A stretch of DNA of 64,000 bases from Mycolicibacterium aurum (GTDB taxonomy: Bacteria; Actinomycetota; Actinomycetes; Mycobacteriales; Mycobacteriaceae): the NCBI RefSeq assembly GCF_900637195.1, contig NZ_LR134356.1, forward strand, positions 1,302,001 to 1,366,000. The letters run 5' to 3'. Position 1 is the first letter of the stretch. Each line of letters opens with the position of its first letter. The position numbers were made by a program, and so were the translations under genes. Positions 35,604 to 45,550 of this stretch are shown one piece after another. Below the pieces are notes generated by a model. It did not search any database. It was not told the origin of the DNA and was given only the letters and a program-made list of their open reading frames with translations.

Positions 35604-36343
35604 CGGCCCGCCTCGAGCACCTCGTCGTGACTCAGCGGCTCACCGGTCATCCCGGCCGCCAGGTTCGTCACCAACGACACCCCGAGAACCTCGGCGCCGG
35701 CGGCCCGGGCGGCGATCGTCTCGTGCACCGTCGACATCCCGACGAGGTCGGCGCCCAGCGTCCGCAGCATGCGGATCTCGGCAGGCGTCTCATAGTGCGG
35801 ACCGGGCAGTCCCGCGTAGACGCCCTCCGGCAACCCGGGATCGATCTCGCGCGCGATGCCGCGCAACCGCGGCGAATACGCGTCCACGAGGTCGACGAAC
35901 TGCGCCCCCACCAGGGGCGACCGTGCCGTGAGGTTGAGGTGGTCGCTGATCAGCACCGGCTGGCCGACGGTGAAGTCCGGCCGCAGCCCGCCTGCCGCGT
36001 TTGTCAGCACGACCGTGCGCACCCCGGCCGCGCACGCCGTCCGCACCGGATGCACCACGTGGCGCAGGTCATGGCCCTCGTAGGCGTGGGTCCGGCCCAG
36101 CAGCACCAGGACGCGGTGCCCGCCGATCCGCAACGACAGCACCTGACCGCCGTGCCCCTGGGCGCTCGGAGGGGTGAAGCCGGGCAGCTCGGCCATCAGG
36201 ACGGCGGCCGACGGCTCACCCAGTTGCGCCGCGGCGGGCGCCCACCCGGAACCGAGGACGACGGCGACGTCATGCGCGTCGACGCCGGTGCGTTCGCTGA
36301 GCGCATTCGCCGCCGCCTGGGCCGCTACTGCCGGATCCTCCAC
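35549..36343 (-). CDS. deoD: Purine nucleoside phosphorylase, 264 aa
   Basis: Trimeric-type [14 protein letters not shown] phosphate loop, [51 protein letters not shown] and [13 protein letters not shown], then VTNLAAG. It splits (deoxy)inosine and guanosine to base plus (deoxy)ribose-1-phosphate. GTG start at 36343. Corresponds to M. tuberculosis Rv3307, with amiB1 divergent 45 bp away. Confidence 0.95.
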   Translation of the reverse strand: MEDPAVAAQAAANALSERTGVDAHDVAVVLGSGWAPAAAQLGEPSAAVLMAELPGFTPPSAQGHGGQVLSLRIGGHRVLVLLGRTHAYEGHDLRHVVHPVRTACAAGVRTVVLTNAAGGLRPDFTVGQPVLISDHLNLTARSPLVGAQFVDLVDAYSPRLRGIAREIDPGLPEGVYAGLPGPHYETPAEIRMLRTLGADLVGMSTVHETIAARAAGAEVLGVSLVTNLAAGMTGEPLSHDEVLEAGRQSATRMGSLLSAVISRL

Positions 36344-36388
36344 AGGCGGCAGCTTAGTGGGGCTTTGCGCAGTGAGATACTTGCCCGC

Positions 36389-37570
36389 ATGCCCTTAGCC
36401 GCCGCGTCGACGTGCGTCGAGGACGCCGTGCTCGGTCGCCGCGGCGACCTGGTCGCGCTGTCGCACTCGATCCACGCCGAGCCGGAACTCGCGTTCGCCG
36501 AGCACCGCAGCTGCGCCAAGACGTCGGCCCTGGTCGCCGAGCGCGGGTTCGAGCTCACGCAGGCACCCGCCGGCCTGGACACCGCGTTTCGTGCCGTGTT
36601 CGGCAGCGGCCCGCTGGTGATCGGGATCTGCGCCGAATACGACGCGCTGCCGGGCATCGGGCACGCGTGCGGACACAACATCATCGCCGCCTCCGCGGTG
36701 GGCACGGCGCTGGCACTCGCCGAGGTGGCCGAGCAACTCGGGCTGACGGTCGTACTGCTCGGCACGCCCGCCGAGGAGGCCGGGGGCGGTAAAGCGCTGA
36801 TGCTCGACGCGGGCGTGTTCGACGACATCGCGGCGTCGGTGATGTTGCACCCGGGCCCCATCGACATCGCCGCGGCGCGGTCGCTCGCGCTGTCGGAAGT
36901 GACGATCCGCTACACCGGCCGCGAATCGCACGCCGCCGTCGCGCCGTACCTCGGGATCAACGCCGCCGATGCCGTCACCGTCGCGCAGGTCAGCATCGGG
37001 CTGCTGCGCCAGCAATTGGCGCCGGGCCAGATGGTGCACGGCATCGTCACCAACGGCGGCCAGGCGTCCAATATCATCCCGGGTCTCGCGGAGTTGCGAT
37101 ACACGATGCGGGCAACGAATTCGGAATCGTTGCGGGAGTTGGAGTCTCGGATGGCGGGCTGCTTCGCCGCAGGGGCGGTCGCCACCGGATGCGAGCACGA
37201 CGTGTCCGAACCGGCGCCGGCGTATGCGGAGTTGGCCCCCGATCCGTGGCTTGCGGAGGTGCTGCGCGCCGAAATGGTGCGCGTCGGCCGCTCGCCCGTA
37301 CCGGCCGACGTGGAAGCCTCACTGCCGCTGGGTAGTACGGATATGGGTAACGTCACCCAGGTGATGCCCGGCATCCATCCGATCGTCGGCATCGATGCCG
37401 GGGGCGCGTCCATCCATCAGCCGGCGTTCGCGGCCGCTGCAGTCAACGCCAGCGCGGACACGGCGGTGGTCGAGGGTGCGATCATGCTCGCCAGGACCGT
37501 GGTGGCGCTGGCCGAGTCGGACGTCGAGCGGAGCAGGGTGCTGGAACAGCAGGAAAGGCGGGCATCGTGA
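36389..37570 (+). CDS. amiB1: M20 family amidohydrolase AmiB1-like, 393 aa
   Basis: M20D peptidase/amidohydrolase. The metal sites are in [15 protein letters not shown] and [14 protein letters not shown], with the C-terminal His in GASIHQPAF. The lid domain includes [17 protein letters not shown]. It probably removes an acyl or aminoacyl group from an amide in a peptide or amino acid conjugate. Start ATG 36389 ([14 protein letters not shown]). It overlaps amiA1 by 4 bp (GTGA) and follows the Rv3306c-Rv3305c order. Confidence 0.88.
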   Translation: MPLAAASTCVEDAVLGRRGDLVALSHSIHAEPELAFAEHRSCAKTSALVAERGFELTQAPAGLDTAFRAVFGSGPLVIGICAEYDALPGIGHACGHNIIAASAVGTALALAEVAEQLGLTVVLLGTPAEEAGGGKALMLDAGVFDDIAASVMLHPGPIDIAAARSLALSEVTIRYTGRESHAAVAPYLGINAADAVTVAQVSIGLLRQQLAPGQMVHGIVTNGGQASNIIPGLAELRYTMRATNSESLRELESRMAGCFAAGAVATGCEHDVSEPAPAYAELAPDPWLAEVLRAEMVRVGRSPVPADVEASLPLGSTDMGNVTQVMPGIHPIVGIDAGGASIHQPAFAAAAVNASADTAVVEGAIMLARTVVALAESDVERSRVLEQQERRAS

Positions 37571-38742
37571 GCGTGTTGTCGCATGCCGCCGCGCGGTGGC
37601 TCAGCGAGCACTATGACGATCTCGTCGGGTGGCGCAGGCACATTCATCAGCATCCCGAACTCGGGCGCCAGGAGTTCGGAACGACGCAGTTCGTCGCGTC
37701 GCAGCTCGCCGACGCCGGGCTCAACCCCAAGGTGTTGCCGGGGGGGACCGGCCTGACGTGTGATTTCGGTCCCGACGACGGCCCTCGGGTGGCGTTGCGC
37801 GCGGACATGGACGCGCTGCCGATGGCCGAGCGCACGGGCCTGCCGTTCTCCTCGGACGTGCCCAACGTGGCGCACGCGTGCGGCCACGACGCGCACACCG
37901 CGGTGCTGTTGGGCGCGGCGCTGGCGATGGCGTCCGAACCCGCGTTGCCTGTCGGTGTGCGGTTGATCTTCCAGGCGGCCGAGGAATTGATGCCCGGCGG
38001 TGCGATCGACGCGATCGCCGCGGGAGCGCTGACCGGGGTGTCACGCATCTACGCGGTGCACTGCGACCCTCACCTGGCCGTGGGTCGGGTGGCGGTGAAG
38101 GCCGGACCGATCACGTCGGCGGCCGACCACATCGAGGTGACGCTGCACTCCCCGGGCGGGCACACGTCGCGCCCGCACCTGACCGGGGACCTGGTCTACG
38201 GGCTGGGCACGCTGATCACCGGGGTGCCCGGGGTGCTGTCGCGGCGTATCGATCCTCGCCACAGCACGGTGATGGTGTGGGGCGCGGTCCACGCCGGCGT
38301 CGCGGCCAACGCGATCCCGCAGACCGGCACCATGGCAGGCACCATCAGGACGGCCAGCCGCGAGACCTGGCTGACACTTGAAGATGTGGTGCAGGAAGCG
38401 GTGGCATCACTGCTGGCGCCGCTCGGCATCGAGTACGTCGTGCAGTATCGCCGCGGGGTGCCGCCGGTGGTCAACGAAGAGGTCTCCACGCGAATCCTGA
38501 CCCACGCGATCGAAGCGATCGGCCCCGACGTGCTCGCCGACACCGAACAGTCCGGGGGCGGGGAGGACTTCTCCTGGTACCTCGAGGAGGTGCCCGGCGC
38601 GATGGCCCGGCTGGGGGTGTGGAGCGGTCGCGGGCCGCAGCTGGACCTGCACCAGCCGACATTCGACCTCGACGAACGTGCCCTGGGTGTGGGCGTGCGG
38701 CTGCTGGTCAACCTGATCGACCAGGCCGCGCAGGAGTCCTAG
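37567..38742 (+). CDS. amiA1: M20 family amidohydrolase AmiA1-like, 391 aa
   Basis: HIHQHPELGRQEFGTTQFV, then ADMDALPMAER and HACGHDAHTAVLLGAA give the Cys/His metal site, IFQAAEELMPGGA the catalytic Glu region, and SPGGHTSRPHLTGDL the lid. GGGEDFSWYLEEVPG is the conserved C-terminal segment. This is the hippurate hydrolase/IAA-amino acid hydrolase class. It is a paralogue of the gene before it and cotranslated with it (GTG 37567 within the amiB1 stop). Confidence 0.88.
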   Translation: MSVLSHAAARWLSEHYDDLVGWRRHIHQHPELGRQEFGTTQFVASQLADAGLNPKVLPGGTGLTCDFGPDDGPRVALRADMDALPMAERTGLPFSSDVPNVAHACGHDAHTAVLLGAALAMASEPALPVGVRLIFQAAEELMPGGAIDAIAAGALTGVSRIYAVHCDPHLAVGRVAVKAGPITSAADHIEVTLHSPGGHTSRPHLTGDLVYGLGTLITGVPGVLSRRIDPRHSTVMVWGAVHAGVAANAIPQTGTMAGTIRTASRETWLTLEDVVQEAVASLLAPLGIEYVVQYRRGVPPVVNEEVSTRILTHAIEAIGPDVLADTEQSGGGEDFSWYLEEVPGAMARLGVWSGRGPQLDLHQPTFDLDERALGVGVRLLVNLIDQAAQES

Positions 38743-38787
38743 CCCTCGCGGCCCTCGCGGCCGCTCGTGTCATCTGCCGCCGCAGAG

Positions 38788-39357
38788 TCAGTCGTGCACG
38801 CAGACCTCGAGGAAAGTCTTGGTCAGGTCCAACAGCGTCGCCAGCAGATCGGCGTCGTCGAGGTCGTCGATCATCGGGTCTGTCACGCAGCCGTGGATGC
38901 CGGCGCTGAGCATCGAGATCGCGACCCGCGTGGCGGTGTCGGGATTGGGGCCGAGCAGCACGTCGGCGAGCCTGTCGCCGATGCGGCGGTACTCGTCGTG
39001 TCCTTCGAGCAGACGATGCACGGTCGGGTCGCCGTAGAAGACGCTGGAGACCCGGCGGTGGCGGATGATCAGCTCCACCATGCCGCTCATCGACACACCG
39101 CGCCGTGCCGCGGGCGTCGGCAACGTCTCGGTGATTCGCAACAGGTGCTCGATGTCGTCGAACACCGGTTTCACCACGGCCAGCGCGATGTCGTCCTTGG
39201 AGTGGAACTGGTAGTAGACGGCGGCCTTGGTCACGCCGAGGCGGTCGGCGATCATCTGGAGTGAGGTGCCGCTGACGCCGTGGCCGGCGAACAGGTCGAG
39301 GGCGGCTTCCAGCACGCGCTCGCGCGCGTATCCACGCGTGGCGACTGGTCTGGCCAT
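38788..39357 (-). CDS. TetR-family regulator of the adjacent MmpL gene, 189 aa
   Basis: HTH at residues 9-55: YARERVLEAALDLFAGHGVS, IADRLGVTKAAVYYQFHSKD. The ligand domain follows. I chose ATG 39357 (MARPVATRG) with AGGGGAAA upstream. It is divergent from mmpL across 208 bp that contain two direct repeats. TetR-MmpL pairs are a common mycobacterial arrangement in which the repressor answers a lipid or drug. Confidence 0.9.
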   Translation of the reverse strand: MARPVATRGYARERVLEAALDLFAGHGVSGTSLQMIADRLGVTKAAVYYQFHSKDDIALAVVKPVFDDIEHLLRITETLPTPAARRGVSMSGMVELIIRHRRVSSVFYGDPTVHRLLEGHDEYRRIGDRLADVLLGPNPDTATRVAISMLSAGIHGCVTDPMIDDLDDADLLATLLDLTKTFLEVCVHD

Positions 39358-39430
39358 CGTTTCCCCTCGTCCCCGGTCGGCGGCACTGTATCCCAGATCA
39401 CTCGGGCGTTCGATGGGGACGCAGACCACT

Positions 39431-39470
39431 AGTTAGCCGGGCGGCTTGTCTGAAGTTAGCCGAGCGGTTA
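39431..39470. promoter_or_regulatory. Two direct repeats, candidate TetR sites before mmpL
   Basis: AGTTAGCCGGGCGGCTT (39431-39447) and AGTTAGCCGAGCGGTTA (39454-39470) match at 14 of 17 positions and are 23 bp apart, about two helical turns. The second is followed by AGTG and an AT-richer stretch suited to the promoter. Confidence 0.5.
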
Positions 39471-39565
39471 GTGTAGCTCTACTAATAACTTCAGTTCCCT
39501 CGAATACGGCTGTGCCGTAGAGACTTTCGATTTGAGCCGTCAGAGGAGCTCCCGGTGAAGTCCGC

Positions 39566-42433
39566 ATGAGCACGCCGAACCGGCACGATCGGCCGCATTT
39601 CTACGGCATCGCGCGCTTCATCCGCCGCGCATCGCTGCCGATCATCCTGATCTGGGTCGCACTCGCGGCGTTCCTCAACATCGCGGTTCCGCAGCTGGAG
39701 GCGGTGGGCAAGGCGCGATCGGTGTCCATGAGCCCCGACGAGGCACCGGCCGTCATCTCGATGGAACGCATCGGCAAGGCCTTCGAGGAGTACGAGTCCA
39801 GCAGCTCGGCGATGATCGTGCTGGAAGGCGATCAACCCCTCGGCGACGACGCCCGCCGCTACTACTCCGACCTGATCGCCGCGCTCGAGGCGGACCCCAC
39901 CCACGTCGAGCACGTCCAGGACCTCTGGAGCGACCCACTGACGGCCGCGGGCGCCCAGAGCGGCGACGGCCTATCCATGTACTTCCAGGTCAACCTCGCA
40001 GGCAACCAGGGCGAGGCGCTGGCCAACGAATCGGTGGCCGCCGTCCAGAAGTTGGTGGCCGACAGCCAGCCGCCTGCCGGGGTCAAGGCCTACGTCACCG
40101 GGGCCTCGGTGCTCGCCGCCGAACAGGAGACCGCCGGAACCGAGAGCCTCCGGATGGTCGAGGCGCTGACGTTCCTGGTCATCACCGTCATGCTGGTGCT
40201 GTTCTTCCGCTCCATCGTCACCACGCTGCTGATCCTGGTCATGGTCGGCTTGAGCTTGATGACGGTGCGCGGTGCGGTGGCGTTCCTCGGCTATCACGAC
40301 ATCATCGGGCTCTCCACCTTCGCGACCAGTCTGTTGGTCACCCTCGCCATCGCGATCGCGGTCGACTACGCCATCTTCCTCGTCGGCCGGTATCAGGAGG
40401 CCAGGGGCAAAGGCGAGACGCCGGAATCGGCGTACCACACGATGTTCGGCGGCACCGCGCACGTCATCGTCGGTTCCGGGCTGACCATCGCCGGCGCGAC
40501 GTTCTGTCTGAGCTTCACCCGGCTGCCGTACTTCCAGACGCTGGGTGTCCCCCTGGCGCTGGGCATGCTGGTGCTGATCTGCGTCGCCATGACCTTCGGG
40601 CCCGCGGTCATCACCGTCGCGAGCCGGTTCGGGTTACTGGAGCCCAAGCGCGCCATGCGCGTTCGCGGCTGGCGCAAGATCGGGGCCGCCACCGTGCGCT
40701 GGCCCGGCGCCATTCTTGTGGCGAGTGTCGCGGTGTCACTGATCGGCCTGCTCGCGTTGCCCGGCTATCAGACCAGCTACAACGACCGCAATTACCTGCC
40801 CGCCGACATCGACTCCAACGTCGGCTACGCCGCCGCCGAGCGGCACTTCTCGCCGGCGCGGCTCAACCCCGAGATGCTGATGGTCGAAACCGATCGGGAC
40901 CTCCGCAACTCCGCCGACTTCATCGTCATCGACAAGATCGCCAAGGCCCTGTTCGCCGTCGAGGGGATCGGCCGCGTGCAGACCATCACCCGGCCCGACG
41001 GCACACCGATCGACGGCACGACCATCCCGTACATGATGAGCAGGCAGGGTGGTACGCAGAAGCTTCACGAGAAATACATGATGGATCGGATGGACGACAT
41101 GTCCGTCCAGGCCGCCGCGCTGCAGGACACCATCAACACGATGGAAAAGATGATGTCCCTTATGGGGCAGATGTCCGAGATCACCACCACCATGGTGGCC
41201 AAGACGAAGACGATGACCGCGGACATCACCCAATTGCGAGACCACATTGCCGATCTCGACGACTTCCTGCGGCCGATCCGGAACTATCTCTACTGGGAAC
41301 CGCACTGCTACAACATCCCGGTCTGCTGGTCGATGCGGTCCATCTTCGACCTGATCGACGGCACCAACATGCTGACCGACAGCGTGCAGGACCTGGTGCC
41401 GGAACTGGAGCGTCTGTCGGCGCTGATGCCGCAGCTGGTGGAGCTGATGCCGTCGCAGATCGAGTCCATGAAGTCGCAGCGCGACATGATGCTGACGATG
41501 CAGCAGACCCAAGGCGGTCAGCTCGATGCGGCGGCCGAGATGAACGTCGACGCAACGGATATGGGTGACGCGTTCAACGACGCCATGAACGCAGACACGT
41601 TCTATCTGCCGCCCGAGGCGTTCGACAACGCTGATTTCCAAAGCGGCATAGACCAATTCATCTCACCCAACGGGCATGCAGTGCGGTTCATCATCGCGCA
41701 CGAAGGAGATCCGCTCAGCCCTGACGGCATCAAGAAGATCGACGCGCTCAAGACGGCGGCCAAAGAAGCCATCAAGGGCACCCCGCTGGAGGGTTCGACG
41801 ATCTACCTCGGCGGTACCGCCGCGACGTTCAAGGACATGGCCGACGGCACGCAGTACGACCTGTTGATCGCCGGAATCGCCGCCATCGGGCTGATTTTCA
41901 TCATCATGCTGATCCTGACGCGGGCCGTGGTGGCTGCGGCGGTGATCGTCGGCACCGTGGTGCTGTCCCTGGGCGCCTCGTTCGGTCTCTCGGTGCTCGT
42001 CTGGCAGCACCTGGTGGGTATCGAACTGCACTGGATGGTGCTGCCGATGGCGGTGATCATCCTGCTGGCGGTCGGCGCGGACTACAACCTGCTGGTGGTC
42101 TCGCGGCTCAAGGAAGAGGTGCACGCCGGTATCGGCACCGGCCTGATCCGGACGATGGGTGGCAGTGGTTCCGTCGTGACCGCCGCGGGAATGGTGTTCG
42201 CGCTGACGATGATGACGATGGCGGTCAGCGACCTGACCATCATGGGTCAGGTGGGCACGACCATCGGTATGGGGCTGATCTTCGACACCCTGGTGATCCG
42301 CTCGTTCATGACGCCGTCGATCGCGGCGCTGCTGGGCCCGTGGTTCTGGTGGCCCCAGCGCGTCCGTCCACGCCCGAGGCCGTCGCCGTGGCCCCCTGCG
42401 CCCGCATCGCGAGGGCGCGTGTCTGCACAGTGA
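39566..42433 (+). CDS. MmpL-family RND transporter, 955 aa
   Basis: RND architecture with two sets of six helices. Proton-relay motifs are [15 protein letters not shown] in the first half and [15 protein letters not shown] in the second. Large periplasmic loops include a long Met-rich helical segment (residues about 505-670, [20 protein letters not shown]) and a Cys pair ([12 protein letters not shown]), as in MmpL4/5-type proteins. It exports lipids, siderophores or drugs. No mmpS gene lies next to it. A 4-codon GTG frame (39555-39569, VKSA) overlaps its ATG. The last codons (RGRVSAQ, stop) come from repeat copy B. Confidence 0.92.
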   Translation: MSTPNRHDRPHFYGIARFIRRASLPIILIWVALAAFLNIAVPQLEAVGKARSVSMSPDEAPAVISMERIGKAFEEYESSSSAMIVLEGDQPLGDDARRYYSDLIAALEADPTHVEHVQDLWSDPLTAAGAQSGDGLSMYFQVNLAGNQGEALANESVAAVQKLVADSQPPAGVKAYVTGASVLAAEQETAGTESLRMVEALTFLVITVMLVLFFRSIVTTLLILVMVGLSLMTVRGAVAFLGYHDIIGLSTFATSLLVTLAIAIAVDYAIFLVGRYQEARGKGETPESAYHTMFGGTAHVIVGSGLTIAGATFCLSFTRLPYFQTLGVPLALGMLVLICVAMTFGPAVITVASRFGLLEPKRAMRVRGWRKIGAATVRWPGAILVASVAVSLIGLLALPGYQTSYNDRNYLPADIDSNVGYAAAERHFSPARLNPEMLMVETDRDLRNSADFIVIDKIAKALFAVEGIGRVQTITRPDGTPIDGTTIPYMMSRQGGTQKLHEKYMMDRMDDMSVQAAALQDTINTMEKMMSLMGQMSEITTTMVAKTKTMTADITQLRDHIADLDDFLRPIRNYLYWEPHCYNIPVCWSMRSIFDLIDGTNMLTDSVQDLVPELERLSALMPQLVELMPSQIESMKSQRDMMLTMQQTQGGQLDAAAEMNVDATDMGDAFNDAMNADTFYLPPEAFDNADFQSGIDQFISPNGHAVRFIIAHEGDPLSPDGIKKIDALKTAAKEAIKGTPLEGSTIYLGGTAATFKDMADGTQYDLLIAGIAAIGLIFIIMLILTRAVVAAAVIVGTVVLSLGASFGLSVLVWQHLVGIELHWMVLPMAVIILLAVGADYNLLVVSRLKEEVHAGIGTGLIRTMGGSGSVVTAAGMVFALTMMTMAVSDLTIMGQVGTTIGMGLIFDTLVIRSFMTPSIAALLGPWFWWPQRVRPRPRPSPWPPAPASRGRVSAQ

Positions 42434-42468
42434 CACGCCGCGATTTCTGGCATTTCGCGCGCGCTCGC
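42409..42468 (+). repeat. 60-bp palindrome-ended repeat, copy B (plus orientation)
   Basis: Starts GCGAGGGCGCGTGTCTGCAC (one change from the other copies) and ends CGCGCGCTCGC. It contains an inner hairpin, CGTGTC-N8-GACACG. It overlaps the end of mmpL and supplies its stop codon. The conserved end faces away from the nuclease-like gene. Confidence 0.88.
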
Positions 42469-42558
42469 GCCCGTCGAGTTGTACACAAACGCCATTTGAT
42501 CCCCAGATCGCGGTAGGCACTCTGGTTGGCAGGCCGCTGACGCCCGAGCATCGGCGTC

Positions 42559-43446
42559 ATGAATCGCCAACTCGCACAGCTGCTCAGCGTCCAGCACGGC
42601 GTGGCCGCCAGCGGTCAGATCCTCCAGCATCTCACCCGTCGCCAGTTCGAATTGGCGGTGAACACCGGTGTGCTGGAACGCATGTGGCAGGGGATCTACT
42701 GCTCAGGCAAACCAACCGACGACCTTCGGCTGCGTGGCCTGGACTTGTCGACCGGTAGACGCGTCGCGGTCTGCCTCGGTACCGCCGCGGCGTTCCACGG
42801 TTTCGACACCGAGGCGGCGCGCGACCTCCACGTCCTCAACCCGCCCGGGTGCGCGCTACGCGACGCGGACGGGCTGGTGGTGCACCGGCGGGACGGCGCG
42901 CCGCTGGTGGTGGTCGACGGTCGCCGCGCCACGTCGCCCGCGTGGACGGCTATCGAGGTGGCGCGCAGCCTGCGGCGCGGTCGCTCCCTGGCGACGCTCG
43001 ACGCTGCCCTGCGCAGCGGGACATGCAGTCGCCCGGACCTGTGGCGCGCCGCGTTGGAGCAGAAGGGACGCCGCGGCATCGTCGCGGTCCGCAACCTGTT
43101 GCCGCTGGCGGACGCCCGTGCCGAGTCGCCGATGGAGAGCGAGGCTCGGCTGGCGATGCTCGATGGCGGGCTGCCGGTACCGGAGCCGCAGTACGAGGTC
43201 GTCGACGGCAACGGTGAGCTGCGGCGGTTGGATTTCGCGTGGCCGGAGTCAAAGGTCGCCGCCGAGTACGACGGGATGGACTGGCACGGGGAGTCGAACC
43301 AGATGCTGAGGGATCGACGACGTTACAACGCGCTCAGCGACATCGACTGGACGGTCATCCCGATCGTGTTCGGGGACGTGCGGTATCGCGCCCGGGAGAT
43401 GGTCGGACGGATCGGCTGGCGGTTAGAGCACGCTCGGGCGGCGTGA
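42559..43446 (+). CDS. AbiEi-like wHTH plus DUF559 (Vsr/PD-D/E-x-K-like) protein, 295 aa
   Basis: Residues 1-60 look like the AbiEi winged-helix antitoxin domain (LSVQHGVAASGQILQHLTRR, VLERMWQGIYCSGKP). A middle domain follows (GRRVAVCLGTAAAFHGFDTE). The C-terminal 85 residues resemble DUF559/Vsr-like nucleases (LRRLDFAWPESKVAAEYDGM, DWHGES, RDRRRYNALSDIDWTVIPIV), where D, E and K could form a PD-(D/E)xK site. No AbiEii toxin gene is adjacent. The gene is bracketed by inverted copies B and C of a 60-bp repeat, and copy C supplies its stop. It is absent at this place in the M. tuberculosis order. Confidence 0.78.
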   Translation: MNRQLAQLLSVQHGVAASGQILQHLTRRQFELAVNTGVLERMWQGIYCSGKPTDDLRLRGLDLSTGRRVAVCLGTAAAFHGFDTEAARDLHVLNPPGCALRDADGLVVHRRDGAPLVVVDGRRATSPAWTAIEVARSLRRGRSLATLDAALRSGTCSRPDLWRAALEQKGRRGIVAVRNLLPLADARAESPMESEARLAMLDGGLPVPEPQYEVVDGNGELRRLDFAWPESKVAAEYDGMDWHGESNQMLRDRRRYNALSDIDWTVIPIVFGDVRYRAREMVGRIGWRLEHARAA

Positions 43447-43502
43447 GCGCGCGTCTGGTGCCAGAAATGCCGGCGTGTCGGCGTGCAGACACGCGCGCTC
43501 GC
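43443..43502 (-). repeat. 60-bp palindrome-ended repeat, copy C (minus orientation)
   Basis: On the minus strand it begins with the same 20 bases, GCGAGCGCGCGTGTCTGCAC. It keeps ACACGCCG and ATTTCTGGCA in the middle and ends CGCGCGCTCAC. It has the inner hairpin CGTGTC-N8-GACACG. It contains the stop codon of the nuclease-like gene and sits 10 bp before the convergent gene's stop. Confidence 0.88.
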
Positions 43503-43512
43503 GGGGCAAGAG

Positions 43513-43986
43513 TTACGAGCCCGGGCCGACGTTCCCCGATGGCCGGGTACGCAGATCGTGCACGTATTCTGCTGGGGCGCCCGCGATCTCGGCTGCGTCG
43601 GCCATCACGCCGAGATACCGAGCCGACGGAATGCCGCCCTCCCACGCGTCCAGCACGTACAGCCACGCCAGCACGGGATCGGTGGTGGTGTCCGAGGACG
43701 TGCGGTGCACGCGGCAGCGGATCTTCTTGTGGAAGCCGAGCTCGGAGCCCTCCCAGCGGTCGAGGTTCTCCTCGTCCTCCTTGGTCATGTCGTAGAGCAC
43801 CACGAACACGCTCGACGACGGGTCCTCCACGATGGTGGCCAGCGCGCCTTCCCAGAAGATGTCCGCGCCGCCGAACGTCAGGCGCCACCCGTGCAGCCAG
43901 CCCGTTCCCGCCATGGGGGAATGGGGGGCCCGCTCCTGCATCTGCTCGGGATGCATATTCGATCCGTAGGCGGCGTAGATCGGCAC
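43513..43986 (-). CDS. Gamma-glutamylcyclotransferase-fold protein (Rv3304-like), 157 aa
   Basis: The GGCT fold signature YAAYGSNMHPEQM is at residues 4-16, and the general acid/base Glu is probably in DRWEGSELGFHKK. WLYVLDAWEGGIPSARYLG near the C-terminus is also typical. Such enzymes make 5-oxoproline from gamma-glutamyl compounds, or act on other gamma-glutamyl amines. GTG start at 43986. The place between amiA1 and lpdA matches Rv3304. Activity is inferred from fold only. Confidence 0.78.
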   Translation of the reverse strand: MPIYAAYGSNMHPEQMQERAPHSPMAGTGWLHGWRLTFGGADIFWEGALATIVEDPSSSVFVVLYDMTKEDEENLDRWEGSELGFHKKIRCRVHRTSSDTTTDPVLAWLYVLDAWEGGIPSARYLGVMADAAEIAGAPAEYVHDLRTRPSGNVGPGS

Positions 43987-44068
43987 GCGAGAAGCTTAAA
44001 CGCATTGTGTTGAGACGGCTGCCATCCGGTAGGTACCGCATCTGAGCGCCATCGTCACCTCGGTGCCC

Positions 44069-44074
44069 TAGGGT
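44069..44074 (+). promoter_or_regulatory. Putative -10 element of lpdA, leaderless layout
   Basis: TAGGGT lies 8 nt before the GTG at 44083, with no Shine-Dalgarno sequence. This supports GTG 44083, rather than the in-frame TTG at 44074, as the start. Confidence 0.45.
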
Positions 44075-44082
44075 TGAAACCC

Positions 44083-45498
44083 GTGGCAACGCGCATCGTG
44101 ATCATCGGCGGAGGGCCTGCAGGGTACGAAGCGGCATTGGTGGCGGCCGCGCGGGGGCGCGACGCCGTCCAGGTGACGATTGTCGACTCGGACGGCTTGG
44201 GCGGCGCATGCGTGCTCTATGACTGCGTGCCGTCGAAAACGCTGATCGCGTCCACCGGCGTCCGCACCGAGCTGCGCCGGGCCGGCGGCATGGGCTTCGA
44301 CATCGACATCGACGCCGCGAAGATCTCGCTGCCGCAGATCAACAACCGCGCCAAGACGCTGGCTGCGTCGCAGTCGGCGGACATCGGCAGCGCACTGCTG
44401 GGCCAGGGCGTGACCATCATCGGGGGCCGCGGCGAGTTCGTCGACGACGTCTCCGGGATGGCGCACCACCGCGTGAAAGTCACCACCACGGACGGCAAGG
44501 TCGGGGTGCTGAAAGCCGACGTCGTGCTGGTCGCCACCGGGGCCCGCCCGCGGGTGCTGCCCAACGCGGAGCCCGACGGCGAGCGGATCCTGACCTGGCG
44601 CCAGCTCTACGAGCTCACCGAACTGCCCAGCCACCTGATCATCGTCGGTTCGGGTGTCACCGGAGCCGAGTTCTGCAACGCCTACACCGAGCTCGGGGTG
44701 ACGGTCACGGTGGTCGCCAGCCGCGACCAGATCCTCCCGCACGAGGACTCCGATGCGGCCGCGGCGCTGGAGCAGGTGTTCAACGAACGCGGTGTGACGC
44801 TGGTCAAGAATGCCCGAGCCGAATCGGTCACCCGCACCGAGACGGGGGTGACGGTCAAGATCGCCGACGGCCGTGTCGTCGAGGGCAGCCATGCCCTGAT
44901 GACGGTCGGGTCGGTGCCCAACACCGCAGGTCTGGGCCTCGACCGTGTCGGTGTGGAGCTCAACCCGGGGGGCTACATCCCCGTCGACAGGGTGTCGCGC
45001 ACCCCAGCGGCCGGTGTATATGCCGCCGGGGACTGCACCGGGCTGCTGCCGCTGGCGTCCGTGGCGGCCATGCAGGGCCGTATCGCGATGTACCACGCGC
45101 TGGGTGAGGGGGTGTCGCCGATCCGGCTGCGGACCGTCGCGTCGGCCACGTTCACCCGGCCGGAGATCGCTGCGGTCGGCATCCCGCAGAGCGCGATCGA
45201 CGACGGAAGCGTGCCCGCCCGGACGCTGATGCTGCCCCTGAGTACCAACGCCAGGGCGAAGATGTCCCTGCTCAGGCATGGTTTCGTGAAGATCTTCTGT
45301 CGGCCGGCCACGGGCGTGGTGATCGGCGGCGTGGTGGTCGCACCCATCGCGTCGGAGTTGATCCTGCCGATCGCGCTGGCGGTGCAGAACCGGATCTCGG
45401 TGACCGACCTGGCGCAGACACTGTCGGTGTATCCCTCGCTGTCGGGGTCGATCGTGGAGGCGGCCCGCCGACTGATGGCACACGACGACCTCGACTGA
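44083..45498 (+). CDS. lpdA: NAD(P)H quinone reductase/dihydrolipoamide dehydrogenase-like LpdA, 471 aa
   Basis: FAD fold RIVIIGGGPAGYEAALVA. The usual redox CxxxxC of lipoamide dehydrogenases appears as GGACVLYDCVPSKT; the M. tuberculosis LpdA as I recall it has GGAAVLDDCVPSKT, so the present protein carries an extra Cys that could restore a CxxxxC-like pair (CVLYDC). The second Rossmann fold is IIVGSGVTGAEFCNAYTEL, with GVYAAGDCTGLLPLASVA after it. The M. tuberculosis enzyme lacks lipoamide activity and reduces quinones. It precedes glpD as in Rv3303c-Rv3302c. Confidence 0.93.
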   Translation: MATRIVIIGGGPAGYEAALVAAARGRDAVQVTIVDSDGLGGACVLYDCVPSKTLIASTGVRTELRRAGGMGFDIDIDAAKISLPQINNRAKTLAASQSADIGSALLGQGVTIIGGRGEFVDDVSGMAHHRVKVTTTDGKVGVLKADVVLVATGARPRVLPNAEPDGERILTWRQLYELTELPSHLIIVGSGVTGAEFCNAYTELGVTVTVVASRDQILPHEDSDAAAALEQVFNERGVTLVKNARAESVTRTETGVTVKIADGRVVEGSHALMTVGSVPNTAGLGLDRVGVELNPGGYIPVDRVSRTPAAGVYAAGDCTGLLPLASVAAMQGRIAMYHALGEGVSPIRLRTVASATFTRPEIAAVGIPQSAIDDGSVPARTLMLPLSTNARAKMSLLRHGFVKIFCRPATGVVIGGVVVAPIASELILPIALAVQNRISVTDLAQTLSVYPSLSGSIVEAARRLMAHDDLD

Positions 45499-45550
45499 CA
45501 CGTAACCTGGGAGCGACAACCTACTGACGAGTAACGAGGAGTCGGTCTAC

